From Planctomycetia bacterium (GTDB lineage: Bacteria; Planctomycetota; Planctomycetia; Pirellulales; UBA1268): a stretch of DNA of 13,574 nucleotides. Positions 1 to 8,290 of this stretch are shown here, one piece after another. The stretch lies in contig RFPF01000064.1 of NCBI GenBank assembly GCA_009926295.1, forward strand, positions 1-13,574, given 5' to 3'. The translations under genes and the position numbers were made by a program. Under the pieces are notes generated by a model. It made no database searches and was not told where the DNA came from. It worked only from the letters and a program-made list of their open reading frames with translations. Position 1 is the first letter of the stretch, and every line of letters starts with the position of its first letter.

Positions 1-1402
1 ACCGTCACCGGCACGACGATGGGCGAGTCGAGGCCGCCGTCGTCGCGGGCGACGACCGAGAAGGCGGTGAGCGTGCCCGAGGCGTTTGGCGCCGGCGTCC
101 AGTAGGCCCGCTGGCCGGTCGTGATTACCGCATTGGTGGCGGCATCCCACGGGGTCGCCGTGGCGGCGGAGGCGCCGAGTGCGAGCGTGCCGCTGGCCAC
201 CGAGGTTACGACGAATGCGGTCACGCTGCCGTCGATGTCGGCCTCGTCGCCCGCGGCCGCCAACGCCGCGAACGTCAGTTCGATCTGCGTGTCCTCGGCG
301 GTCGTCCCGACCACCAGCGGGAACGACGAGAGCATCGGAGCGTCGTTCACGGCGGCGACGGACACGCGGCAGACGACCGGCGTCTCGGAATCGTTGCCCC
401 CGTCGTCACGGGCCACCACGGCGAAGGCTTCGAGCAGCCCGTTTGCGTCGTCGTCGGGAGTCCAGTAGGCGTGACGCCCGGCCGTGATCAGGCAATTCGT
501 CGAGGCGTTCCACACCGCGGCCTCGGCTTCCGAGGCGCCGATCGCCAGCCGGCCGCTCTTCACCTCGGTGACCACGAAGCCCGTGACGGTGCCGTCGACG
601 TCGGACGCGTTCCCGGCCACGAGCAGGTCCGCGAAGCTGATCACGGTCGCCGTATCCTCCGCGGTTGTCGCCGTGGCCGAGGTGATCGCACCGAGCGTCG
701 GCCGGTCGTCGACACCCCGAACCGTTACGGTGAGCAAGGCCGAAGCCGTGGCGAAGCCGTCGCTGACGACGATCGGGAACGTCTCGCTGACCTCGCCCCT
801 CGCCGCATTGATCGCGGCGTCGTTCGGGGTGAACGTGTACTCGCCGTATGCGTGCACGGCGAGCGTCCCGAAGCGGCCGACCTGCGTCGAAAGAAGGCCG
901 ACGGGCGTGATGCCCGAGATGCCGAAGATCAGGTTGGGGCTGTCGACGTCGCTCACCCCGAACGCGTTCGAGACCGCCGTGAACACATCGGGGCCGACCG
1001 TGTCGGTGAACGAGATTCCTGCCGGGGCCAGCGTGGGCGGGTCGTTGACGGGTTGGACGTGAATGATGAGCAGGCCCGGCGTCGGCGAGACGAGGCCGCC
1101 GTCGTCGCGTGCCACGACGGCGAACGCCTCCGTCGAACCGTCGAAGTCCGCCGCAGGCGTCCAGTAGGCACGGTGCGTCGCGTCGATGACGGCGTTGGTG
1201 TCGGCGTTCCACGGCAGGGCCGCGCCGGCATCGGCACCGATGCGGAGCGACCCCGACAGGACGCTCGTGGCGACGAACGCCACCACGGTGCCGTCGACGT
1301 CCGCCTCGTCGCCTGCCGCGAGCAGCTCCGAGAACGTGATCTCCCGCTCGGTGTCCTCGACGCCGTACCAGCCGCCGCGAATTTGGCCCAACGTCGGGGC
1401 AT
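1..1402 (-). repeat. Cadherin-like repeats 4-6 with one VCBS-like unit, running off the edge
   Basis: Repeat 4 (about 1060-1402) has GDEADVDGTVVAF, RAYWTPAADFDG and FAVVARDDGG. A VCBS-like unit (about 703-1059) has FGTLAVHAYGEYTFTPND and VTVRGVDDRP. Repeat 5 (about 340-700) has NASDVDGTVTGF and HAYWTPDDDANG. Repeat 6 (about 1-340) has GDEADIDGSVTAF, RAYWTPAPNASG and SVVARDDGGLDSP, and continues past the window. These copies resemble N-terminal cadherin-like repeat 2 more than repeats 1 and 3. Confidence 0.75.
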
Positions 1403-1770
1403 CGTTGGCCCCGTAAATCGTGATCCGCAGCGTTGCCGTGGCGGTGTCGGTGGCGCTGGCGACGACGCACGAGAAGGTTTCGACCAGCGTCGTGCCGGCC
1501 GTGAGAGCCTGAACCATCGGGTCGGCGTCATTGACGACATACGCGTAGCTGCCGTCGGCGCGGAGCGTCAGCGTGCCATAGGTGCCGGTGAGCGGTGAGC
1601 CGACCGCGCCAACGCCGCCCGGGCCTGCGACCGCCGTCACGGAGAGCGGGCTGCCGTCGTAGTTCGACTGACCGTCGAGCACGTTGCCGACGGCGTCGAA
1701 GCCCGCCGTCGCGTTCGCGATGCCGCCCGCCTCGCCGGCCATATCCGCCACGTCGCCCGGGTCAAAAGAC
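1400..1770 (-). repeat. VCBS-type repeat
   Basis: GNVLDGQSNYDGSPLSVTAV, then GTYGTLTLRADGSYAYVVND, VQALTAGTTLVETFSCVVAS and ITIYGANDAP follow the VCBS repeat pattern closely (D-G-S-Y-x-Y, x-Q-x-L, G-x-N-D-A-P). Such repeats occur in large adhesins exported by bacteria. Confidence 0.8.
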
Positions 1771-1774
1771 CGCA

Positions 1775-2453
1775 CATGCACGGGCACGCTCACGGTCACC
1801 AGCGCGTAGTTGGCCGTGTCGGTCGGAGTGAAAACGACATCCTGGTTCGCCGTGCCCGACGTCGGCACGAGCGACGTGTCCGCGAAGGCGAACGTGCCGG
1901 CCACGCTGGCCTCGCCGCCGGACAGCATCGCCGCCGCGAGCGACTGGCCCGAGCGAATCGACGTCGCCGCGGGAAGAACCGCGACGGTCGGCGCCGCCCG
2001 GGCAACGAGCACCTCGACGTCGATCGTGAACGGCATGAAGTTGGCGGTGTCGGTGGGCGTGAACGTCACGTCGTGATCTGCTCTCCCCGCCGCAGGTGCC
2101 GCGCCGGGCGCCGCGAAGGCGAACGCTCCCCCGGCAGTGGTGAGACCGCTGCCGAGCACGGCGGACGCGAGCGTCTGGCCGTAGGCGATCGTGGTCGCCG
2201 TGGGCAGCGTGACGAGCGTGGGAACGGCCCGGGCCACCGCCACGGGGACGCTGATCGTCACAGGCAGGTAGTTCGCGGTATCGGTCGGCGTGAACACGAC
2301 CGTCTGCGAGGCCACGCCGGCATTGGGTGCGGTGGCCGGTGCGGCGAAGGCGAACGTGCCGGGCACACTGGCCGCTCCGCCGCCCAAGTTCGACGCGACG
2401 AGCGTCTGGCCGTAGGTGATCCCCGTGGCGGTCGGCGCCGCCGTGATCTCAGG
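1775..2453 (-). repeat. TPTDTANY-type beta repeats 6, 7 and 8
   Basis: Three consecutive units of about 76 residues, with cores VVFTPTDTANYLPVTISVPV, VTFTPTDTANFMPFTIDVEV and VVFTPTDTANYALVTVSVPV, each preceded by a Y/S-G-Q-x-L strand and a G-T/A-F-A-F-A strand. Their even spacing (about 229 bases) and close similarity suggest tandem duplication. Confidence 0.7.
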
Positions 2454-2655
2454 CGTGGCCTTCGCGATCGAGAAGGCGTAGGTCTTGGGCGTGGTGAAGG
2501 CGGAATTGGTGCCGGTGACGGTGACGGAGTAGTCGCCCGGGTTGGTCGGCGGCGTGGCGCTCGCAGCGTAGGTCGTGCCCTCGCGGCCGGTGTAGATCGT
2601 CGTGAAGGCGAAGCCGGCGGATGCGCCGGTCACCGTCGTGGCGGCGGGCACGGAA
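2450..2655 (-). other. Second half of the split MBG/YDG-like domain (copy E)
   Basis: AGFAFTTIYTGREGTTYAAS, then PPTNPGDYSVTVTGTNSAF and FSIAKATP complete the domain after propeller block 3. Confidence 0.6.
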
Positions 2656-2699
2656 TAGCCCCCGCCTCCGGGAGTGCGGACGACCTCGCCGTTCACGCG

Positions 2700-3508
2700 A
2701 TAGGCCCCCTGCTCACTTCCCTGCCCCCACCAGATGACCGAACCATCCGACTTGAGGGCATACGTCTTGTTCCCCCCAGCGCTGATCGCCACGACACCTG
2801 ACGCGTTCCAGGGCACCAGGTTGGTGTTCGCGCCGGTTGGGGAGAATATGGTGTTGTCGCCCCACGCCACGACGCTGCCATCGGACTTCAGCGCCGTCAT
2901 GTGGTTGCGGCCGGCAGCCACGGCCACGACGCCGTTGAGTCCGGCAGGGGCAGTCGGGCCGCCGCCCCAGGTGACCACCGTGCCGTCGGCCTTGAGCGCG
3001 ACCACGCCGCCATAGGGGCCCGCATCGATGGCGACCACTCCGCTCAGGCCTGCCGGGATGTTTTGCTCTCCATTGGGATTGCCTCCCCACGCGACGACGG
3101 TGCCGTCGGACTTCAAGGCGAAAGACGCATAGTCGGACGCGGCGATGGCCACGACATTGTTGAGGCCGGCCGGCACGGTGGCCTTCCCGGCGGAATTGTC
3201 GCCCCAGGCCACGACGGTGCCATCCGACTTGAGCGCCAAGCCGTGGCTGGAGCGGGCTATGGCCACGACGCCGGTCAGCCCCGCGGGAGGCCGTCCAAAC
3301 AGCGGGCCCCACCCTGCGTCGCCGCCCCACTCGACCACGGTGCCGTCGGACTTGAGGGCCAGCGAAATGCTGTCGCCGGCGCTCACGGCGACAACGCCGG
3401 AGAGACCGGCGGGCACGTTGCAGCCACCAAGAAAATTGTCGCCGAACGCCGTCACCGTGCCGTCGGTGTTCACGATCAGCACGTGGTCGCGATAGCCCGA
3501 CAGCAGTT
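2700..3508 (-). repeat. Propeller block 3: seven RCC1/BLIP-II-like repeats
   Basis: Cores lie near 3455 (DGTVTAFG), 3335 (DGTVVEWG), 3215, 3098, 2980, 2870 (DGSVVAWG) and 2735 (DGSVIWWG). Again seven units. The first and last are the most divergent, as is usual at the ends of a propeller. Flanks: PSLTYDGSPKAFTAS before and FAFTTIYTGREGTTY after. Confidence 0.85.
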
Positions 3509-3514
3509 GACCCC

Positions 3515-3570
3515 TCGACGCGGTGAACGCCTTCGGTGAGCCGTCGTAGGTGAGACTCGGGGGCGGCACG
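3515..3570 (-). other. First half of a split MBG/YDG-like domain (copy E)
   Basis: PPSLTYDGSPKAFTASRG is the opening strand pair and runs into the first repeat of propeller block 3. Confidence 0.6.
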
Positions 3571-3599
3571 AGCGGAATGTTGAGCGGGCTGATGATGCC

Positions 3600-4065
3600 G
3601 TCGTAGACGGTGAGCGGCACGAACATCGTCACCGCTGCGTAGCTCGCGATGTCATCGGGAACGAACGTGACGCTCTGGCGGGCCGTACCCGGATTCGGGA
3701 CGGTGAGCCGTGAGGAGAAGATGAACGTGCCGGGCACGCTGGCCGCGCCGCCGCTCAAGCTCGAAGTCTGGAGTCGCTGACCGAACGTGATCGGTGCCGC
3801 GGTCGGCAGCGTAAGGATCGACGGCACGGCCGCCGCAGCGCCTTGGGATCGCACCGTCACCGTCGCCGTCACGCTCGCGTAGTTGACCGAATCACTGGGC
3901 GTGAACGTGATCTCCTGGGTCGTCGCCCCGGCCGAGGGTACGAACGCTGGATCGGTGAAGGCGAACGTGCCGGGCACACTGGTCACGCCGCCGTCGAGCA
4001 CCGCGGCCGAGAGCGGCTGGCCTTCCGCGATGATCGCCGCCTGCGGCAGCGTCGTGATCGCAGGC
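3600..4065 (-). repeat. TPTDTANY-type beta repeats 4 and 5
   Basis: Repeat 4 (about 3843-4065) has SVPGTFAFTDPAFVPSAG and ITFTPSDSVNYASVTATV. Repeat 5 (about 3600-3825) has ITFGQRLQTSSLSGGAASV, then PGTFIFSS and VTFVPDDIASYAAVTMFV. The pair lies between propeller blocks 2 and 3. Confidence 0.65.
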
Positions 4066-4250
4066 GTCGCCTTGGCGATCGTGAAGTCGACCGTCTTGCC
4101 GCCGCTGTAGTTCGGGTCGGTCGACGAAACGGTGAGCGTGTAGCTGCCTGCATTCGTTGGCGGGGAAGCGCTCGCGGCATACGTCGTGCCCGCGCGCCCG
4201 GCATAGGTGGAGGAATAGCTGAAGTTCCCCACGCCGGTCAGCGGGCTGGG
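4063..4250 (-). other. Second half of the split MBG/YDG-like domain (copy D)
   Basis: GNFSYSSTYAGRAGTTYAAS, then PPTNAGSYTLTVSSTDPNYS and DFTIAKATP complete the domain after the seven-repeat block. Confidence 0.6.
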
Positions 4251-4284
4251 GACGAGTCCGGGGGCGGAAAGCATGTCGCTGCCG

Positions 4285-5150
4285 GCGTCGTTTACGATTC
4301 GGCCCCACGACACCACGGTGCCGTCCGCCTTGATCGCGACGGCATGCTGGCTGCCCTGGGCAAGGGCCACCACCCCCGTCACGTTCGCCGGCACGACTTT
4401 GTTGTACGCGTTCCCCCAGCCGACGACGGTGCCGTCGGCCTTGATCGCGTACGACGTGTTGAAGCCGGCCGTAATCGCGACGACGCCGCTCAGGCCGGCC
4501 GGCACCGAGCATTGGCCCTGCCCGTTGTTGCCCCACGCCACGACCGTGCCGTCGGACTTCAGGGCGAGCGTGTGCGTAAAGCCAGCAGCGATCGCCACGA
4601 CACCGCTGAGGCCGGCAGGCACGTTGGCTTGGCCGTAATCCTGGGAAGGGCTGCTGCCCCAGGCCACGACCGTGCCGTCCGACTTGAGCGCGACGGCATG
4701 GTGGTAGCCCGCGGCGACCGCCGTCACGCCCGTCAATCCGGCCGGAATGTTCAACGTGGACGTGTAGGTGCTGTTTCCCAGGACCGTGACCGTGCCGTCG
4801 GCGCGAAGGACGGCCGTGAAAGTGCCACCTGCCGCCGCGGCCACTGCGTTGGTGATGAGGTCACGGGGAAGGATCGGCGTCGGGTCCAGACCGGCTAACA
4901 CTCGGTCTGCGTTGACCGGGTAGCCCGAGTATTGGCCCCAGCCGTTGTATCCCCAGCCCACGATCGTGCCGTTCGACTTGACCGCGACCGAGTGGTAGTA
5001 GCCGGCCGACACCTGCACCACGCCGCTGAGCCCGGCTGGCACTGTCGCCTGACCATGCTGGTTACGGCCCCACGCCACGACCGTGCCGTCGGCCTTGAGA
5101 ACGAGCGCGTGGTCGTTGCCGGCCGACAGATACGCGTTTTGGGAGACGAG
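4285..5150 (-). repeat. Propeller block 2: seven RCC1/BLIP-II-like repeats
   Basis: DGTVVAWG-type cores lie near 5085, 4970 (NGTIVGWG), 4790 (DGTVTVLG), 4670, 4548, 4433 and 4316. Seven units fit one closed seven-bladed propeller. Between units 2 and 3 there is a longer loop of about 20 extra residues (around VNADRVLAGLDPTPILPRDL), and unit 3 lacks the Trp-Gly core. Flanks: NLTYDGSAKRY before and FSYSSTYAGRAGTTY after. Confidence 0.85.
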
Positions 5151-5151
5151 A

Positions 5152-5200
5152 TACCTCTTCGCAGAGCCGTCGTACGTGAGGTTGGTCGGGGCGAGCAGCG
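5152..5200 (-). other. First half of a split MBG/YDG-like domain (copy D)
   Basis: PTNLTYDGSAKRYLVS is the opening strand pair; the next residues already belong to the first propeller repeat of block 2 (GNDHALVLKADGTVVAWG). Confidence 0.6.
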
Positions 5201-5214
5201 GGATCGGCAGCGAC

Positions 5215-5940
5215 GTCGTGGTGACCTGCAGCGGCACGCTCGCCGCGACGGTGGCATAGTTCGCCGTATCGGTGGGCGTGAACACGGCCTGGAGCGTACG
5301 GGGCCCAGCCCCGAGCACGGTTCCGGAGGCTGGCGTGTAGGCGAAGGTGCCTACCACGCTCGTGGAGGCATTGAGCTGGGTCGCCGAGAGCGCGGTGCCG
5401 TAGGCGATATTGGCCGGCGTGGCCCACGTGATCGCGGGGGTGGCCTTGGCGATCGTGAAGGTCTGCGTGGCGGAGCCCGAAAAGTTGGAGCCGGAGAGCG
5501 CCGCAGTCACCGCATAGGAGCCGGCGTTCGTGGGCGCCGTGGCCGACGGGCCGTAGGTCGTGCCGCTGATCCCCGCGTAGGAATAGTTCATCCCGTAGAG
5601 CGTGCCCCACGGGCCGGCGGCCGTGGCCGAGTAGAACTTGGGCGAGCCGTTGTAGACGAGGCTCGCCGGTGCCGAGAACGTGAAGGCTCCCGCCGCGATT
5701 GCCGACGCGCTCACCGTGACGGCGGCCGAGCCGATCGCGGTCGTGTAGTTGACCGTGTCGGTCGGCGTGAACACGACGTCGTACGACCAGCTGCCGGCGG
5801 ATGGCGATGTGCCCGTGGAGGCGAAGGCGAAACTTCCCGGCACGCTCGTGACGCCGCCGCTCAGCGTGGCTGCCGCCAGCGTCTGGCCGAAGGTGAGCGT
5901 GGACGACGTGGGGGCCGTCGTGATCGTCGGCACGGCCTTC
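5215..5940 (-). repeat. TPTDTANY-type beta repeats 2 and 3 (flanking uninterrupted MBG copy 2)
   Basis: Repeat 2 (about 5700-5940) has LTFGQTLAAATLSGGVTSV, then PGSFAFAS and VVFTPTDTVNYTTAI. Repeat 3 (about 5215-5440) has IAYGTALSATQL, VVGTFAYTP and AVFTPTDTANYATVAASV. MBG copy 2 lies between them, giving a regular MBG/TP alternation. Confidence 0.65.
5437..5680 (-). repeat. Uninterrupted MBG/YDG-like domain, copy 2
   Basis: The unit reads ASLVYNGSPKFYSATAAG, then MNYSYAGISGTTYGPSATAP, then TNAGSYAVTAALSGSNFSG and ends FTIAKATP. It aligns with copy 1 from end to end, with a few extra residues at the same point where other copies carry a propeller. Confidence 0.7.
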
Positions 5941-6160
5941 GCGATCGTGAAGTCGAGGCTCTTCGTGCCGGTGTAGTTGGGATCGTTCACCGTGGCCGTG
6001 ACGGTGTAACTGCCGGCGTAGGTGGGGGCGACGGTGCTGGGGCCATAGGTCGTGCCGGCGCGGCCGCTGTAGCTGTAGGTGAAGCCCGAGACGCCGGCAG
6101 CGCTCGCCGTGTAGGCCTTGGCCGTGCCCGTGTAGGTGAGGCTCGCGGGAGGCGTGAACG
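5930..6160 (-). repeat. Uninterrupted MBG/YDG-like domain, copy 1
   Basis: The unit reads ASLTYTGTAKAYTAS, then VSGFTYSYSGRAGTTYGPS, then PTYAGSYTVTATVNDPNYTG and ends DFTIAKA. This is the Y-x-G ... G-x-x-Y-T-V-T ... I-x-K-A pattern of MBG/YDG-type beta domains of bacterial surface proteins. It is one of two copies with no propeller inside and so acts as reference for the split copies. Confidence 0.7.
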
Positions 6161-6179
6161 TGATGTCGGTCGCGGCGAT

Positions 6180-6446
6180 CGCCGCCTTCGTGACCGTGAC
6201 CGTGCCCGTGGCGACGGCCGGATTGAAGTTCACCGAGTCCGTGGGCAGGAACGTCACCTGCAGCGTTTGCGTGCCGAGGGGGAGCCGCGCTCCCACGTCC
6301 GGCGAATAGACATAGGAGCCGGGGATGACCTGATAGGAGTTCCCCACCACGCCCCAGGCCCCCGTCGAACCGACCTGATCGGCGGTCAGCGGCGAGCCGT
6401 AGGCGATCGTGTTCACGCGGCTGGAGTAGGAAAGCGACGGCGTCAC
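6180..6446 (-). repeat. TPTDTANY-type beta repeat 1
   Basis: The most divergent of eight units of about 75-85 residues with the pattern I-x-Y-G-x-x-L, V-x-G-T/S-F/Y, V-x-F-x-P-T-D-x-x-N-Y/F. Here: IAYGSPLTADQV, IPGSYVYSPD, VTFLPTDSVNFNPA. It follows split MBG copy A and precedes uninterrupted copy 1. Confidence 0.6.
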
Positions 6447-6612
6447 CTTGGCGATCGTGAAGTTCTGGCTGACGCCGACCGTGTTCCCGGCGGCAGTTCC
6501 AGTGACCGTGACGGTGTAATCACCGGCGTTGGTGGGTGGCGTTGCGGAGGAGGCGTAGACGGTCGCCCCGCGGCCCTGGTAGCCGTAGGTGAACGAGGGC
6601 GTCTCGGGCGCA
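6440..6612 (-). other. Second half of the split MBG/YDG-like domain (copy A)
   Basis: PSFTYGYQGRGATVYASSAT followed by PPTNAGDYTVTVTGTAAG and FTIAKVTP matches the second part of the uninterrupted copies, starting at the FTYSYSGRAGTTY strand. It directly follows the last propeller repeat and a short Ala/Pro linker. Confidence 0.6.
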
Positions 6613-6649
6613 AGCATGCGACCGGCAAGGCCCACCGCCGGAAATGTGG

Positions 6650-8290
6650 CGGCAGCCGGCGGGCTGTTTTGTCCGCGGTGGTTGTTGCCCCAGGCGACGA
6701 TCGTGCCGTCGGACTTGATCGCGATGGTGTTGTTCCAGCCGGCTGCGAGCGCGATCACGCCGACGCCATTCACGGTGCTGGGCACCTCGGACGAGTTGCC
6801 CCACACCACGACCGACCCGTCGGCCTTGAGTGCCGTGCAGTGGTAAAAGCCGGCCTCGATCGCGACGACGCCCGTGAGTCCGGCAGGAACCTGCCAGTAG
6901 GAGGAATAGGTGGAGTCGCCCCACGCGACGACCGTGCCGTCGGTCTTCAGCGCCAGGCTGAAGAACTCGCCGGCGGCAATCGCCTTGACCCCCGACAGGC
7001 CCGCGGGAACCAGTCCGCGGCCGGCGTAGGGCGAACCCCAGTAGACGACCGTGCCGTCCTCCTTCAGCGCAAGCGATCCCATGCCGCCGGCCGCCACAGC
7101 CTTCACTCCCGAAAGCCCCGCAGGCACGCTCGACTGGCCGTAGGTGTTGTCACCCCAGGCGACCACGGTGCCGTCGGCCTTGAGAGCGAGAACGTTGTCG
7201 CTACAGGCCGAGATCTGGATGACGTCCGCAAGGCCCGCGGGCATAGGCACTCCCGTGCCGAACGTGCCGATCGCACCGCCCCACGAGACGACCGTGCGAT
7301 CGGATTTCAAAGCGACTGAAAACTGGTCGCCCGCCTGCACGGCCGACCGACGGCACGTTCGTCTGCCCGTAGGCATTGCCACCCCATGCCACGACCGTGC
7401 CGTCGGTCTTGAGCGCGAGCGTGTGATCGTTGCCCGTGGAAATCGCGGCAATGGGACCGAGCGCCGTGGGCAGGTATTGCTGGCCGAATGGATCGGTGCG
7501 GCCCCAGGTCACGACCGTGCCGTCCGACTTCAGGGCGACGGTCCGTGTGCTGCCCGCATCGATGGCGACGACGCCACTGAGTCCGGGAGGCATGCCGGAC
7601 GGCAGGGAGTTCAGCGTGTAGCCGTCGCGGTCGCCCCAGGTGACGACGGTGCCATCCGATTTCAAGGCCACGGAATTGGTCGTGCCCGCGGAGACGGCGA
7701 CGACCCCCTTCAGCCCGGCTGGCACCTGCGACTGGAAATACCCGTTGTTGCCCCAGGCGACGACGGTGCCGTCGGACTTGAGCGCCAGGCTGTGCCACTC
7801 GCCGGCAGAAATGGCCACCACGTCGGTCAGGCCGGCTGGCGGCGTGAAAAAGTTGTACCAGCCGTAGCCCCAGGACACGACGGTGCCGTCGGCCTTGAGC
7901 GCCATGCTGTGGTCGGCACCTGCGGAGATCGCCACGATTCCGGTGAGTCCTGCTGGAACACCGGTCTGCCCGCTCGTATTGGAGCCCCACGCGACGACCG
8001 TGCCGTCGGCCTTGAGCGCCAGACTGTGGACCTTGCCGGCGGAGATGGCCACGACGTTCGTCAGGCCGGCGGGAACGCTGCTTTGACCACTCGAGTTGGA
8101 TCCCCAGGCGACGACGGTGCCGTCAGACTTCAGGGCCAGCGTGTGATACCCGCCCGCCGACACCGCCACCACGTCGTTCAATCCAGCCGGGACGGTCGCC
8201 TGCCCAAAGTCGTTGTATCCGTAGGCCGCCACCGTGCCGTCTGCCTTGAGCAGCACCGTATGGCCTACCCCTGAGGAGACGAACGGAGAG
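6650..8290 (-). repeat. Propeller block 1: fourteen RCC1/BLIP-II-like repeats (two heptads)
   Basis: Fourteen units of roughly 39-42 residues follow the pattern V-V-A-I-S-A-G, H-S-L-A-L-K-x-D-G-T-V-V-A-W-G, x-N-x-x-G-Q-x-x-V-P-A-G-L. The DGTVVAWG cores lie near 8235, 8115, 7998, 7880, 7760, 7645, 7518, 7395, 7290, 7165, 7045, 6925, 6810 and 6698. The first unit is weaker (AAYG instead of AWG). Fourteen equals two seven-bladed propellers joined without a linker. The frameshift falls between units 8 and 9; unit 9 also has SDR in place of SDG. The short blades resemble BLIP-II rather than classical RCC1, whose repeats are longer. Confidence 0.85.

Larger units (their letters stand above)
1..7340 (-). 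pseudogene. Giant planctomycete surface protein, continuation after the frameshift; runs off the left edge
   Basis: From 7340 the original frame is open without a stop to base 1, about 2446 codons. The frame was checked at propeller units near 6719, 4562, 3353 and 2753, at the MBG-type repeat near 2042, and at base 59; all agree. It carries propeller repeats 9-14, then MBG-like domains alternating with eight TPTDTANY-type repeats, two further seven-repeat propeller blocks, a VCBS repeat, and cadherin-like repeats to the edge. It has no start signal of its own: GTG at 7340 and ATG at 7244 are in-frame codons inside propeller repeats. Unless the frameshift is a sequencing or assembly error, this part is not translated as one protein with the N-terminal part. 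The true C-terminus, which could hold a sorting or anchoring signal, lies outside the window. An automated annotation may call it as a separate partial gene. Confidence 0.8.

Noticed and set aside
471..2801. Long plus-strand open frames (471-1598 and 1776-2801)
   Set aside because: Their products are Arg/Gly-rich and low in hydrophobic content, with no recognisable domain, and they overlap clear VCBS, cadherin-like and TPTDTANY repeats on the minus strand.
3843..4898. Plus-strand open frame of 351 codons
   Set aside because: Antisense shadow of split MBG copy D, a TPTDTANY repeat and propeller block 2; composition is typical of a wrong frame.
4932..7319. A 795-codon open frame on the plus strand
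   Set aside because: It is antisense to the propeller and MBG repeats; its translated repeats (HDRAVGLE-type) are the mirror of DGTVVAWG units. GC-rich repetitive DNA without stops explains its length.
7144..8274. Plus-strand open frame of 376 codons over propeller block 1
   Set aside because: Same periodic antisense shadow of the propeller repeats.
6650..8290. Regular DNA repeats of about 120 bp that might suggest a CRISPR or other non-coding array
   Set aside because: The period matches 39-42 codons and the conserved bases encode the DGTVVAWG blade core; it is a protein repeat.
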